Source of the DNA: JBBRBB01 sp038206235
GTDB lineage: Bacteria; Bacteroidota; Bacteroidia; Chitinophagales; Chitinophagaceae
Direction of reading: 5' to 3'
Assembly: GCA_038206235.1 (NCBI GenBank)
Contig: JBBRBB010000006.1
Location: 102,975-166,974, forward strand
DNA length: 64,000 nt
The position numbers and the translations under genes were made by a program. Position 1 is the stretch's first letter, and each line of letters starts with the position of its first letter. Below are positions 26,692-34,963 of this stretch, in pieces. The notes beneath the pieces are model-generated. The model ran no database searches, was not told where the DNA came from, and worked only from the letters and a program-made list of their open reading frames with translations.

Positions 26692-27111
26692 TTAATCTAT
26701 TGTTGCGATTACTTTTAATTCTATTGCGATAGAAGTTGGTAAACTCTTTACTTCAACAGTTGTGCGGCAAGCCTGCACATCTTTGAAATATTCACCGTAA
26801 ATTTTATTGTAGGTCTCGAAATCATTTTTCATGTTGGTGAGAAATACAGTTACATCAATGATTTTTTCCCAACTGCTGCCACTTGCTTCGAGCACGGCCT
26901 TAACATTGTCGAAACAAGAATGGCATTCAGCTTCAATATCATATTTAATGATGTTTCCTTGTGCGTTTAGCTCCAAGCCGGGAATAGAATTGTTTTTCGC
27001 ATCTCGTGAACCAATGCCGGATAAGAATAATAAATTTCCCGCCCTTCTTGCATGTGGATATGCACCTAAAGGTTTGGCTGCGTTATTTGTATTTATAATT
27101 TTTTTATTCAT
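26692..27111 (-). CDS. RidA-family protein, probable 2-aminomuconate deaminase
   Basis: A 139-residue YjgF/YER057c/UK114 protein. The fold is shown by LGAYPHARRAGNLLFLSGIG, ECHSCFDNVKAVLEASGSSW, DVTVFLTNM and CRTTVEVKSLP with the conserved arginine (CRTTVE). General RidA proteins hydrolyse reactive enamines. Members placed next to ACMSD and aminomuconate semialdehyde dehydrogenase act as 2-aminomuconate deaminases, and that role is inferred here from the neighbours. It is followed by kelch and kynU genes and preceded by the aldehyde dehydrogenase. Confidence 0.82.
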   Translation of the reverse strand: MNKKIINTNNAAKPLGAYPHARRAGNLLFLSGIGSRDAKNNSIPGLELNAQGNIIKYDIEAECHSCFDNVKAVLEASGSSWEKIIDVTVFLTNMKNDFETYNKIYGEYFKDVQACRTTVEVKSLPTSIAIELKVIATID

Positions 27112-27129
27112 ACAACTACAAAAAAAGAA

Positions 27130-27174
27130 CGCAGATTTTTATGATGATTATGATTAATTATAATTTTATCTGCG
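27130..27174. repeat. Inverted repeat between ridA and the aldehyde dehydrogenase gene
   Basis: CGCAGAT (27130-27136) and ATCTGCG (27168-27174) flank an AT-rich interior of ATGATT-like words that is itself nearly symmetric. A degenerate second half continues to about 27205. Repeats of this type are common between Bacteroidota genes. Confidence 0.65.
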
Positions 27175-27208
27175 CTCATTATCACAATCATAACTATCAG
27201 CGTTCATT

Positions 27209-28666
27209 TTAAAATTGAATACAAACATTTTTCGCCTCCGTAAAAAACCGCAAAGCCTCCCAACCTCCTTCCCTTCCCACACCACTGTTTTTCATTCCAC
27301 CAAAGGGTGTTCGCAAGTCTCTTGTAAGCCAACAATTAACCCAAATAATTCCGCTTTCAACTTTTGCTGCAACGCGGTTTGCTCTTGAAATATCCTGCGT
27401 CCAGATTGTTGCTGATAAGCCATAACCTGTTGTATTTGCAAGCTGTAAAGCTTCTTCTTCCGTTTCAAAAGCTTGCAGCGTAACAACAGGACCAAAAATT
27501 TCTTCTGTGTTTGTTTTGCATGCACAACTTAAACCTTCTACCACAGTCGGCTCAACAAAATATCCATTCGCACAACGCCCATTTAATTTTACCTGGTTGC
27601 CTCCGCATAAAATTTTTCCACCTTCCTGTTTTGCAATATCAATGCTGTTCATCACTTTATCAAAATGTATTTTACTTGTAAGAGCACCTTGCTTTGTGTT
27701 TTCATCAAGCGGGTCTCCGACTAGTAATTGTTTTGTTCTTTCAATAAATTCTGTTTTTAATTTTTTATAGATGCTTTTTTCAACTAATATTCTGCTGCCG
27801 CACAAACAAATTTGTCCCTGGTTACTGAATGATGAGCGCATGGTTTCTTTCATCATTCTTTCCCAATTACAATCCGCAAAAATGATGTTTGGATTTTTAC
27901 CACCCAACTCTAATGATAATTTTTTAAACATGGGCGCTGCAACTGATGCAATTCTTTCGCCTGCTCTTGTACTTCCTGTAAAAGAGATTGCTTTGATATC
28001 CGGGTGTTTAATAATTGCTTCGCCTGTTGTATTACCAGTGCCGTGTACAATATTTAAAGCACCATCGGGCAATCCGGCCTTTTTACAAATTTTACTTAAC
28101 AGGAAAGCAGTTACAGGTGTTACTTCTGAAGGTTTTGCAATTACACAATTGCCTGCAGCCAACGCAGGTGCAATCTTCCATGTAAATAAATATAAAGGTA
28201 AATTCCATGGAGAAATACAAGCTACAATTCCAAGAGGTTGTCGTAATGTGTAGTTGATTGCTTTGTCTTCCATTTGATGGCTCTCACTTGCAAAGTGCAT
28301 AATGCCAGTTGCAAAAAAACGAAAGTTCGAAGATGCTCTTGGAATATCAATTGATTTACTTAACCACAATGGTTTTCCGGTATCATTTGTTTCTGCTAAA
28401 GCAAGCTCATCTAAATTTTCATCAATCAATTCTGCTATGCGATTTAGAATTTGAAATCTTTTTTCTACTGGTGTAACACTCCATTCAGGAAATATTTCTT
28501 TGGCAGATTTTACAGCAAGCTCTATATCTTTTTCATCACTGTCGGGAATTTGTGCATACACTTCTCCTGTAGCAGGATTGATGCAGTTAATAAATTTTCC
28601 GCTTAGTGGGCCCAGAAGATAGCCGCCGATGTAGTTTTCTAAATAATATGGAATTTTAAAGTTCAT
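27209..28666 (-). CDS. Aldehyde dehydrogenase, probable 2-aminomuconate semialdehyde dehydrogenase
   Basis: A 485-residue NAD(P)-dependent aldehyde dehydrogenase from the ATG at 28666 (MNFKIPYYLENYIGGYLLGP); the upstream open frame is repeat sequence. CISPWNLPLYLFTWKIAPAL, SFTGSTRAGERIA, LELGGKNPNI (catalytic glutamate), NQGQICLCGSR (catalytic cysteine) and EIFGPVVTLQ are present. The subgroup resembles hydroxymuconic/aminomuconic semialdehyde dehydrogenases, and the neighbours (ridA, HAAO, ACMSD) support oxidation of 2-aminomuconate 6-semialdehyde to 2-aminomuconate. Substrate choice is inference. Confidence 0.9.
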   Translation of the reverse strand: MNFKIPYYLENYIGGYLLGPLSGKFINCINPATGEVYAQIPDSDEKDIELAVKSAKEIFPEWSVTPVEKRFQILNRIAELIDENLDELALAETNDTGKPLWLSKSIDIPRASSNFRFFATGIMHFASESHQMEDKAINYTLRQPLGIVACISPWNLPLYLFTWKIAPALAAGNCVIAKPSEVTPVTAFLLSKICKKAGLPDGALNIVHGTGNTTGEAIIKHPDIKAISFTGSTRAGERIASVAAPMFKKLSLELGGKNPNIIFADCNWERMMKETMRSSFSNQGQICLCGSRILVEKSIYKKLKTEFIERTKQLLVGDPLDENTKQGALTSKIHFDKVMNSIDIAKQEGGKILCGGNQVKLNGRCANGYFVEPTVVEGLSCACKTNTEEIFGPVVTLQAFETEEEALQLANTTGYGLSATIWTQDISRANRVAAKVESGIIWVNCWLTRDLRTPFGGMKNSGVGREGGWEALRFFTEAKNVCIQF

Positions 28667-28742
28667 TTGTTGGTTTCTGGTTTCTGGTTTCTGGTACGTT
28701 TCTCGTTTTGTTGAACGAGAAACGAGAAACCAGAAACGTTCT
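28667..28742. repeat. Heptamer arrays forming a long inverted repeat
   Basis: GTTTCTG units (from 28673) face ACGAGAA/ACCAGAA units (to about 28738) around a short spacer. The RNA could fold into a long imperfect stem. The array fills the whole space between the SDR stop and the aldehyde dehydrogenase start codon. Confidence 0.8.
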
Positions 28743-29528
28743 TTATATACTCCCTGTTCTCCCTCCATCTACAGGAATGCTTGCGCCGTTTACATACGAT
28801 GCCGCAGGTGATGCAAGAAAAGCAACTGCAGCAGCTATTTCAGATGCATCTGCAAACCGTTTCATAGGAATTTCCTGCTGCATGGTAAATTCTACTTCTT
28901 CAATGTCTGCTTTGTTTTTAGCAGCAATATTTTGTATCAAACTTTCGAGGCGTTGTGTTTTTGTAGAGCCTGGCAACACATTGTTTACGGTAATATTAAA
29001 TTGGCCCAATTCATTCGCCATAGTTTTTGACCATGATGCAACAGATCCGCGAATAGTATTTGAAACGCCTAAATTCTTTAAAGGAATTTTTACTGAGGTT
29101 GAAATGATATTGATGATTCGTCCATAACCTTCCTTTTTCATGGAAGGAATTACAGCCTTTGCTAAAATATGATTGCAGATAAGATGCTGATTGAATGCAC
29201 TGATGAATGCTTCTTCCGCCGCTTCTGTAATGGGACCGGCTGAAGGACCGCCGGAATTGTTTATAAGAATATGAACCGGATGTTGCGAAACAAAATCATT
29301 AATAATTTTTTTCACTTCATCCGGTTTGCTGAAGTCTGCTACAAGATATTGATGATATTGTTGTTCCGAAATATCGAGATGCTCAATTGCTTCTTTTAAT
29401 GCAGCTTCATTTCGTGCTATGAGTACACAATTAGCACCAAGCTGTGCAAGTTCTATGGCACAGGCGAGCCCTATTCCCTGCGTGCTGCCGCAAACCACTG
29501 CCGTTTTATTTTGTAAAGAGAGATTCAT
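28743..29528 (-). CDS. SDR-family oxidoreductase-like protein lacking the YxxxK pair
   Basis: A 261-residue Rossmann protein starting most likely at 29528 (MNLSLQNKTAVVCGSTQGIG). The cofactor motif is GSTQGIG; NNSGGPSAGPI and RIINIISTS are present, and it ends with ASYVNGASIPVDGGRTGSI. In the catalytic region (NLGVSNTIRGSVASWSK) the usual tyrosine and lysine are replaced. It is the first gene of the minus-strand kynurenine set, diverging from HAAO. Its reaction is unknown; it may act on a semialdehyde or oxo-acid intermediate, or have lost catalysis. Confidence 0.82.
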   Translation of the reverse strand: MNLSLQNKTAVVCGSTQGIGLACAIELAQLGANCVLIARNEAALKEAIEHLDISEQQYHQYLVADFSKPDEVKKIINDFVSQHPVHILINNSGGPSAGPITEAAEEAFISAFNQHLICNHILAKAVIPSMKKEGYGRIINIISTSVKIPLKNLGVSNTIRGSVASWSKTMANELGQFNITVNNVLPGSTKTQRLESLIQNIAAKNKADIEEVEFTMQQEIPMKRFADASEIAAAVAFLASPAASYVNGASIPVDGGRTGSI

Positions 29529-29587
29529 ATTACAAAGCTGCATTATAGACTTCAAACCTAAATAAAATTGTTGTTATTTTGATATTT

Positions 29588-29650
29588 GCCACGAAGACAC
29601 AAAGACACAAATAAGATAGGAAGATTTACAGAACTTTGTGTCTTTGTGGC
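29588..29650. repeat. Inverted repeat in the divergent SDR/HAAO promoter region
   Basis: GCCACGAAGACACAAAG at the left and CTTTGTGTCTTTGTGGC at the right are inverted copies separated by about 20 nt. The element lies between two divergent genes, where it could affect both promoters. Similar GTGTCTTTGTGGC words are frequent between Bacteroidota genes. Confidence 0.7.
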
Positions 29651-29702
29651 TCAACTATAAGTTGGTACAAAAAAATATTTTCAAACTTAAAACGATTGTG
29701 CT

Positions 29703-30233
29703 ATGGCTGTACTTTCTCCTTTCAATCTTAAAAAATGGATTGATGAAAACCGGGATTTATTGAAGCCTCCTGTGGGGAATCAATGCATTTATAAAAACGC
29801 TGAAAATTTTATTGTAATGGTCGTAGGCGGGCCAAATGCACGCAAAGATTATCACTACAACGAAGGCGAAGAATTGTATTACCAGGTTGAGGGAAATATT
29901 GTTTTAAAAATTATTGATGATGGCAAGCCGAAAAATATTCCTATTAATGAGGGCGATATGTTTTTGCTGCCGCCGCAAACGCCGCATTCGCCGCAAAGAC
30001 CTGCAAATACAGTGGGTTTGGTAATTGAGAAAGTGCGTGAAGAAGCAGAAGATGAGAAAGATGCTTTTATATGGTTTTGCGAAAACTGCGGAAATAAATT
30101 GTATGAAGAGTTTGTATTTGTAAAAGACATTGTGAAACAGTTGCCGCCAATAATGGAAAGATTTTATTCGAATGAGGAATTAAGAACCTGCAAGAAATGC
30201 GGAACGGTGATGCAGCCGCCAGGAAAGAAGTAG
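29703..30233 (+). CDS. nbaC: 3-hydroxyanthranilate 3,4-dioxygenase
   Basis: A 176-residue cupin enzyme that opens the ring of 3-hydroxyanthranilate to 2-amino-3-carboxymuconate 6-semialdehyde. The iron ligands His51, Glu57 and His95 lie in DYHYNEGEELYYQ and PPQTPHSPQRP. A C-terminal rubredoxin-like site is formed by Cys126/Cys129 (FCENCG) and Cys163/Cys166 (CKKCG), as in bacterial enzymes. The length is exact for the family. Its product is the substrate of the ACMSD encoded 420 bp downstream on the same strand. Confidence 0.95.
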   Translation: MAVLSPFNLKKWIDENRDLLKPPVGNQCIYKNAENFIVMVVGGPNARKDYHYNEGEELYYQVEGNIVLKIIDDGKPKNIPINEGDMFLLPPQTPHSPQRPANTVGLVIEKVREEAEDEKDAFIWFCENCGNKLYEEFVFVKDIVKQLPPIMERFYSNEELRTCKKCGTVMQPPGKK

Positions 30234-30249
30234 TTTGTTGTTTATCGTT
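30234..30249. repeat. Heptamer pair before the four-helix-bundle ORF
   Basis: GTTTGTTGTTTATCGTT-type units begin at the last base of the HAAO stop codon and run to the ATG of the next ORF. They are the reverse complement of the array at 30617-30653. Confidence 0.65.
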
Positions 30250-30635
30250 ATGGCAACAGTACAAAAATTTGAAGAACTTGAGATTTGGCAGCTTGCAAGA
30301 GAACTTGCTTTAAAGATTTTTAAACTTACACAAAAAGAAAAGCTTTCAAAAGATTATAAATTAAAGGATCAGATGAATGCATCTGCAGGTGCAATTATGG
30401 ATAATATTGCAGAAGGTTTTGGAAGAGGAAGCAGATTAGAGTTTGTACAATTTCTTAGCATTGAAACTGGCTCAGCAGAGGAATTAAAATCCCAGCTTTA
30501 CAGTTCGATGAATTATATGAATCTACGGACAAAGTATTCAGAAAGAGTCAGGCGATGATTAACTACCTTAATCAATCGAATGTAAAAGGGTTAAAATTTA
30601 AGAACAGATCTGCACCTACAAACGATAAACGATAA
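30250..30635 (+). pseudogene. Four-helix-bundle protein (23S rRNA intervening-sequence family), frameshifted
   Basis: From the ATG at 30250 the protein reads MATVQKFEELEIWQLARELA, then LKDQMNASAGAIMDNIAEGFGRGS and FVQFLSIETGSAEELKSQLY. These are hallmarks of the S23/IVS-encoded four-helix-bundle family. The frame stops at 30558, but an overlapping frame from 30555 supplies the expected fourth helix (MINYLNQSNVKGLKFKNRS) and ends at 30635. It is therefore frameshifted, with part of the loop missing. Inverted heptamer arrays lie immediately on both sides, and it interrupts the HAAO-ACMSD gene pair. The family has no settled function. Confidence 0.75.
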
Positions 30636-30653
30636 ACCAAAAACGATAAACGT
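30617..30653. repeat. Heptamer array directly upstream of the ACMSD start
   Basis: Five ATAAACG-type units run up to the TTG start codon with no spacer. The array is inverted relative to 30234-30249. Confidence 0.75.
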
Positions 30654-31655
30654 TTGAAGATTGACATTCACACGCACATCATGCCAGAGTTTATGCCCAA
30701 CTGGGTGCAGAAGTTTGGGTATGGTGAATTCATTCATCTTGAACACCGCAACTGCAAAGCGTGTATGATGAAGGGCGACAAGATTTTTCGTGAGGTTGAT
30801 GAAAATTGTTTTACACCGGAAGTGCGTTTACAAGAAATGGATGAGCATGATGTTATAGTTCAGGTGCTTTCTACCATTCCTGTTCTTTTCAATTATTGGG
30901 CAAAGCCAAAAGACGGATTAGAAACTTCAAAATTCTTTAATGACCATATTGCAGAAACAGTTGCAAAAAATCCTAAACGTTTTATTGGAACCGGCACTGT
31001 GCCTTTACAAGATGTTGATTTAGCAATACAGGAAATGGAACGTTGCGTGAAGGAATTAAAAATGCCCGCTCTTGAAATTGGAACTAATGTGAACGGAGAA
31101 AATCTTAGCGAAAAAAAATTCTTTCCGTTTTATGAAGCTGCTGAAAAATTAAACTGCGCTTTGTTTGTGCATCCCTGGGAGATGATGGGCGAAGCGCAAT
31201 TGCAAAAGTATTGGCTGCCGTGGCTTGTAGGTATGCCCGCAGAAACATCAAGAGCAATTTGTTCAATGCTCTTTGGCGGTGTGCTTGAAAAATTTCCAAA
31301 GCTGCGTGTGGCCTTTGCACATGGTGGCGGTTCTTTTCCTTTTACTATTGGAAGAATAGAACATGGCTTCAATGTGCGTCCTGATTTAACTGCTGTTGAT
31401 AATAATATTAATCCGCGAAATTATCTTGGAAAATTTTGGTTAGACAGTTTGGTGCACGATGCAGATGCGTTACACTATTTAATAAAATTGATAAGCGATG
31501 AAAAAATTTGTTTGGGAACTGATTATCCTTTTCCGCTTGGTGAATCACAACCCGGAAAGTTGATTGAGAAAATGAATTTTGAAAAAGAGGTGAAAGAAAA
31601 ATTGCTCTATAAAAATGCATTGCAGTGGCTTGGCATGAATGAGTTTGTTAACTAA
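30654..31655 (+). CDS. 2-amino-3-carboxymuconate 6-semialdehyde decarboxylase (amidohydrolase family)
   Basis: A 333-residue ACMSD. It decarboxylates the HAAO product to 2-aminomuconate 6-semialdehyde and so diverts it from quinolinate formation. MKIDIHTHIMPEFMPNW carries the HxH metal ligands, FVHPWEMMG the central histidine, FAHGGGSFPFTIGR the next, and CLGTDYPFPLGE the final aspartate. The start is TTG at 30654; an in-frame stop lies only 7 codons upstream (30633-30635), so no ATG is available. The 3' end overlaps the convergent pyrF stop. The family is certain; the substrate follows from context and close similarity to known ACMSDs. Confidence 0.93.
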   Translation: MKIDIHTHIMPEFMPNWVQKFGYGEFIHLEHRNCKACMMKGDKIFREVDENCFTPEVRLQEMDEHDVIVQVLSTIPVLFNYWAKPKDGLETSKFFNDHIAETVAKNPKRFIGTGTVPLQDVDLAIQEMERCVKELKMPALEIGTNVNGENLSEKKFFPFYEAAEKLNCALFVHPWEMMGEAQLQKYWLPWLVGMPAETSRAICSMLFGGVLEKFPKLRVAFAHGGGSFPFTIGRIEHGFNVRPDLTAVDNNINPRNYLGKFWLDSLVHDADALHYLIKLISDEKICLGTDYPFPLGESQPGKLIEKMNFEKEVKEKLLYKNALQWLGMNEFVN

Positions 31656-32476
31656 TGGCTTAATACCTTCTGCTGAAATAAATATTTTTCCATTTCACTT
31701 TTATATTGAGTTGAAATTTCCCGTGCTTCTTCTGCAAATCTTTCATCATCGGCGGCATAAATAATCGCTCTGCTTGCATTCACCAGCAAACCGCAATCTT
31801 TATTCATTCCGTACTTCGATACTTCTTCTAAACTTCCACCCTGAAAACCTACACCAGGAATCAATAAAAAATTATCAGGAATTATTTTTCTTATGCTTTG
31901 TAATTGATTTGCCTGTGTAGCACCTATAACAAACATCAAATTCTCAGGCGTTCCCCACTTAGAAGCTGTTCGCAAAACTTTTTCATATAAAAAATCATCT
32001 CCCGTTTTTTGCATTTCAAAATCCTTTGCTCCTTTGTTTGATGTTAATGCCAGCACAATGGTAAACTTATCTTCATATTCCAGGAAGGGGAGTACACTAT
32101 CTTCTCCCATATAAGGGGAAACGGTTACTGCATCAAATGGAAAAGTTTCGAAAAATGTTTTTGCATATTGATGCGATGTGTTGCCAATATCACCACGCTT
32201 TGCATCAGCAATTTTAAAATGTGTGGCGGGAATATAATTCAGTGTTTGCTCCAATGCCTGCCAGCCTTGTATTCCCTTCGCTTCATAAAAAGCTGTGTTT
32301 ATTTTGTAGGCAACGCAATACTCTTTTGTGGCATCAATAATTGCTTTATTAAATTCAAACACAGCATTAGGGTGTGATCGAAGATGCTTTGGAATTTTGG
32401 AAATATCTGTATCAAGCCCTGCACATAAATAAGTTTTTTTCTCTTTGATTTGTTTGATGAGCTGAAGACGGTTCAT
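31652..32476 (-). CDS. pyrF: Orotidine 5'-phosphate decarboxylase
   Basis: A 274-residue type 2 OMP decarboxylase making UMP. CAGLDTDISKIP near the N-terminus, the catalytic DAKRGDIGN block, VTVSPYMGEDSV and LIPGVGFQGG are present. The length suits the longer bacterial type. Its stop overlaps that of the convergent ACMSD gene. Its start overlaps the stop of the PaiB-like gene by 4 bp (ATGA), so these two are translationally coupled. Confidence 0.94.
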   Translation of the reverse strand: MNRLQLIKQIKEKKTYLCAGLDTDISKIPKHLRSHPNAVFEFNKAIIDATKEYCVAYKINTAFYEAKGIQGWQALEQTLNYIPATHFKIADAKRGDIGNTSHQYAKTFFETFPFDAVTVSPYMGEDSVLPFLEYEDKFTIVLALTSNKGAKDFEMQKTGDDFLYEKVLRTASKWGTPENLMFVIGATQANQLQSIRKIIPDNFLLIPGVGFQGGSLEEVSKYGMNKDCGLLVNASRAIIYAADDERFAEEAREISTQYKSEMEKYLFQQKVLSH

Positions 32477-33105
32477 TTTGGAAAAATTTTATGTTTTCTT
32501 TTTTCCATTTCACCTGCAACTAATTTTGCATCTTCATCCTGCTGATTCAAATGCGCAATAATATTTTCAAAACTTTTCTCATCCCTGTTCTGGCTTAGTT
32601 TGAATACATGCTCAACGGAAGTTACTTCAATCTCTAGGGCAACTATTGCTTTCATAAGATTGCGCACATAATGTTCATCCATTTTTTGCACAAGAGAAGG
32701 TGAACCGGGATTGTTCTCAAATTTTTCTGTAAGACGTATTAAAAATTTATGCAGCGCCTCATCATCCAAAAAATTTAAAATTCCTTTCGCATGCACGGCC
32801 TGATAATTCCATGTGCTGGCTTCATTTTTTTTTGCGTACCAGCTTGCGCTTACATAAGTATGTGCTCCATAAAAAATTGCAAGCACATTTTTATTCATGT
32901 GAAACGTTTTTGTATGTTGCTGTTTACGCATTACATGACCCAGCAGGAACAATTTATCATCTCTTAAGTCTGTAAGCACGGGAATATGTGTTGCCGCAGG
33001 TTTGCCATCTTTATCGCATCCGCAAAGAGTAATGAATGGATGCTCTTTCATAAAGTGAATTACCTCTCCCTGTTCTGAAGCTTTGAAATAAGGAATATCG
33101 TACAT
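32473..33105 (-). CDS. FMN-binding PaiB-family protein
   Basis: A 210-residue protein from the ATG at 33105 (MYDIPYFKASEQGEVIHFMK); longer readings run through repeat sequence. ITLCGCDKDGKPAATHIPVL, GHVMRKQQHTK, ILAIFYGAHTYVSASWY and WNYQAVHAKG follow the PaiB/FMN-binding split-barrel family. Bacillus PaiB was described as a negative regulator of sporulation and protease genes, but in most bacteria the function is unknown. It forms a two-gene unit with pyrF. Confidence 0.85.
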   Translation of the reverse strand: MYDIPYFKASEQGEVIHFMKEHPFITLCGCDKDGKPAATHIPVLTDLRDDKLFLLGHVMRKQQHTKTFHMNKNVLAIFYGAHTYVSASWYAKKNEASTWNYQAVHAKGILNFLDDEALHKFLIRLTEKFENNPGSPSLVQKMDEHYVRNLMKAIVALEIEVTSVEHVFKLSQNRDEKSFENIIAHLNQQDEDAKLVAGEMEKRKHKIFPK

Positions 33106-33117
33106 GAAACAAAAATA

Positions 33118-33245
33118 ATAAGAAACGAGAAACGGTTGAATGGTTAAATTGTTTACGACAGAATTAAAATTAGTCACGCTATTGCAGCAACGAACAAGAA
33201 ACCCCGCATTTGTCGGGGCAGGCAAGAAACGAGAAACAATAAACC
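33118..33245. repeat. Heptamer arrays with a CCCCGC palindrome
   Basis: AGAAACG units at 33118-33135 and again from 33190 to 33245 surround the palindrome CCCCGCATTTGTCGGGG plus CAGGC. AAGAAAC stands on both sides of the palindrome. The same composite occurs before zwf (49348-49423). Confidence 0.75.
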
Positions 33246-33271
33246 GATATTTGTTTTTAAAATGAATCTTT

Positions 33272-34260
33272 ATGGAATACCGCAGAATGGGCAATACAGG
33301 TTTGCAACTCAGCGTGCTAAGCTTTGGAAGCTGGGTAAGTTTTCACAAGCAAATTGATGATAGCATTGCCGGCAAACTAATGGGCATTGCTTATGACAAC
33401 GGCATCAACTTTTTTGATAATGCGGAAGTGTATGCACTTGGCAAAAGGAAGAAATGATGGGGCGTGTATTGAAACAAAAAAATTGGGACAGAACATCGTA
33501 CGTTGTTTCATCAAAAGTTTTTTTTGGATGGCGGGGGAAGAACAATAAACCTAATCAGCACGGCTTGAGCCGCAAGCATATTATGGAAGCATGCAATGAA
33601 GCATTGGGGCGCTTGCAGGTTGATTATCTTGATTTATATTTCTGTCACCGCCCTGATAAAAATACACCCATAGAAGAAGTTGTATGGAGCATGAACATCT
33701 TACTGCAGCAGGGAAAAATTTTATACTGGGGCACCAGTGAATGGAGTGGTGTTGAAATTATGGAAGCACATCGTGTGGCTGCGAATTACCGGCTTATTGC
33801 TCCTGCTGCAGAGCAGCCGCAATCCAATTTATTTGAACGCACTAAAATGGAAAAAGAATATCTTGAAATATTTAAAAATGTTGGACTTGGCACAACCATC
33901 TGGAGCCCGCTTGCTGCAGGTTTGCTCACAGGAAAATATAATGATGGCATACCCGAAGATTCCCGGTTTGCGATTGATGGTTTTGACTGGCTCAGGAACC
34001 GTTAGATGGCAAATGAAAAATTGCAGCGCGTAAAAAAAATCGGTGAGCTTGCAAATGAGCTTGGTGTATCGCAGGCCGCGCTATGTATTGCATGGTGCAT
34101 TAAAAACCCTAATGTAACCACTGCCATACTCGGCGTAACAAAAGAATCTCAGTTAAACGATAATCTGAAAGCGCTGGATGTGTTGCCATTGCTCACTGAT
34201 GAGGTAATGCAGCACATTGATGAAATTATGCAAACAAAACCGGTGCAGCCGGAATATTGA
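33272..34260 (+). pseudogene. Aldo/keto reductase (potassium-channel beta/YghZ type), broken
   Basis: The start MEYRRMGNTGLQLSVLSFGS and NGINFFDNAEVYALGK match the AKR family, with the catalytic aspartate and tyrosine in the latter. One frame ends at 33457 (GKRKK) while the continuation, MMGRVLKQKNWDRTSYVVSS to DGFDWLRNR, lies in another frame from about 33440. That frame meets an in-frame TAG (34003-34005), after which MANEKLQRVKKIGELANELG to 34260 completes the protein. One frameshift and one stop separate what would be a roughly 328-residue NADPH-dependent reductase. Either it is recently dead or the sequence carries two errors. Confidence 0.82.
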
Positions 34261-34484
34261 AAACTGAGCAGCAAATCATTTATCATTTATTTTTTTCTGC
34301 ATTATCAAATCGGAAGAGTTCATATTATTTTTTGATGAAGTTTATCTCGGTTAATATAAATAGCAGAATTTTATGCGAATAATTAAAATACTATTATGAA
34401 ATTTCTATGAGCATAAAAAGCACACCAACCGAGAATGATTAAATTTTGGACATTCATTTTCAATAAATTATAAAATTTAAACAC

Positions 34485-34949
34485 ATGAAATTTATACTTG
34501 TTATTTTAAACGGAATACGCCTTCATTATCATGTAATAGATTATGCCATACAATGGGCTAAAAATAATTCAGGCAGCGTACATGCACTTTTTTTGAAAAG
34601 CTCGAAAGAAACTTCTCCCGGATATGCGTTTCCCAGTGATTTATCACTTTCTGAAACTGTAACTGATAAAGAAGAGGCCAAAGAAGATGATGAAACAATG
34701 ATATCAACAAACATGCAGCTTGTAAAGGAGATGGTGCAGATGAAAGATATTCCTTACAAATCAGAATTAAAAATTGATGCACGCCTGAACGATGTGCTGG
34801 CTGTAAGCGAAAATGCAAGCATTATTATTGTGGCTGAAGATTTTGATGATGAATCGGCACCGCTTACTAAAGACAGGGTTTCATTAAAAAGATTGCGGAA
34901 TAAAGCCCGCTGCCCGGTGGAAGTGGTATCTCCTTCAAAAACCTCCTGA
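34485..34949 (+). CDS. Small UspA-like protein of unknown function
   Basis: A 154-residue soluble protein. The beginning (KFILVILNGIRLHYHVIDYA) and the repeated strand-helix pattern (SVHALFLKSS; ASIIIVAEDF; CPVEVVSPS) resemble a universal-stress-protein fold, with a variable acidic insertion (DKEEAKEDDET). The ATP-binding G-rich motif of typical UspA is not apparent. It is preceded by 224 bp without recognisable features and is convergent with the next gene. The role is unknown. Confidence 0.6.
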   Translation: MKFILVILNGIRLHYHVIDYAIQWAKNNSGSVHALFLKSSKETSPGYAFPSDLSLSETVTDKEEAKEDDETMISTNMQLVKEMVQMKDIPYKSELKIDARLNDVLAVSENASIIIVAEDFDDESAPLTKDRVSLKRLRNKARCPVEVVSPSKTS

Positions 34950-34963
34950 AATTTTTCGCAGGA

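Noticed and set aside
28667..28768. N-terminal extension of the aldehyde dehydrogenase
   Set aside because: It is repeat sequence, and the family begins at MNFKIPYYLENYIGG.
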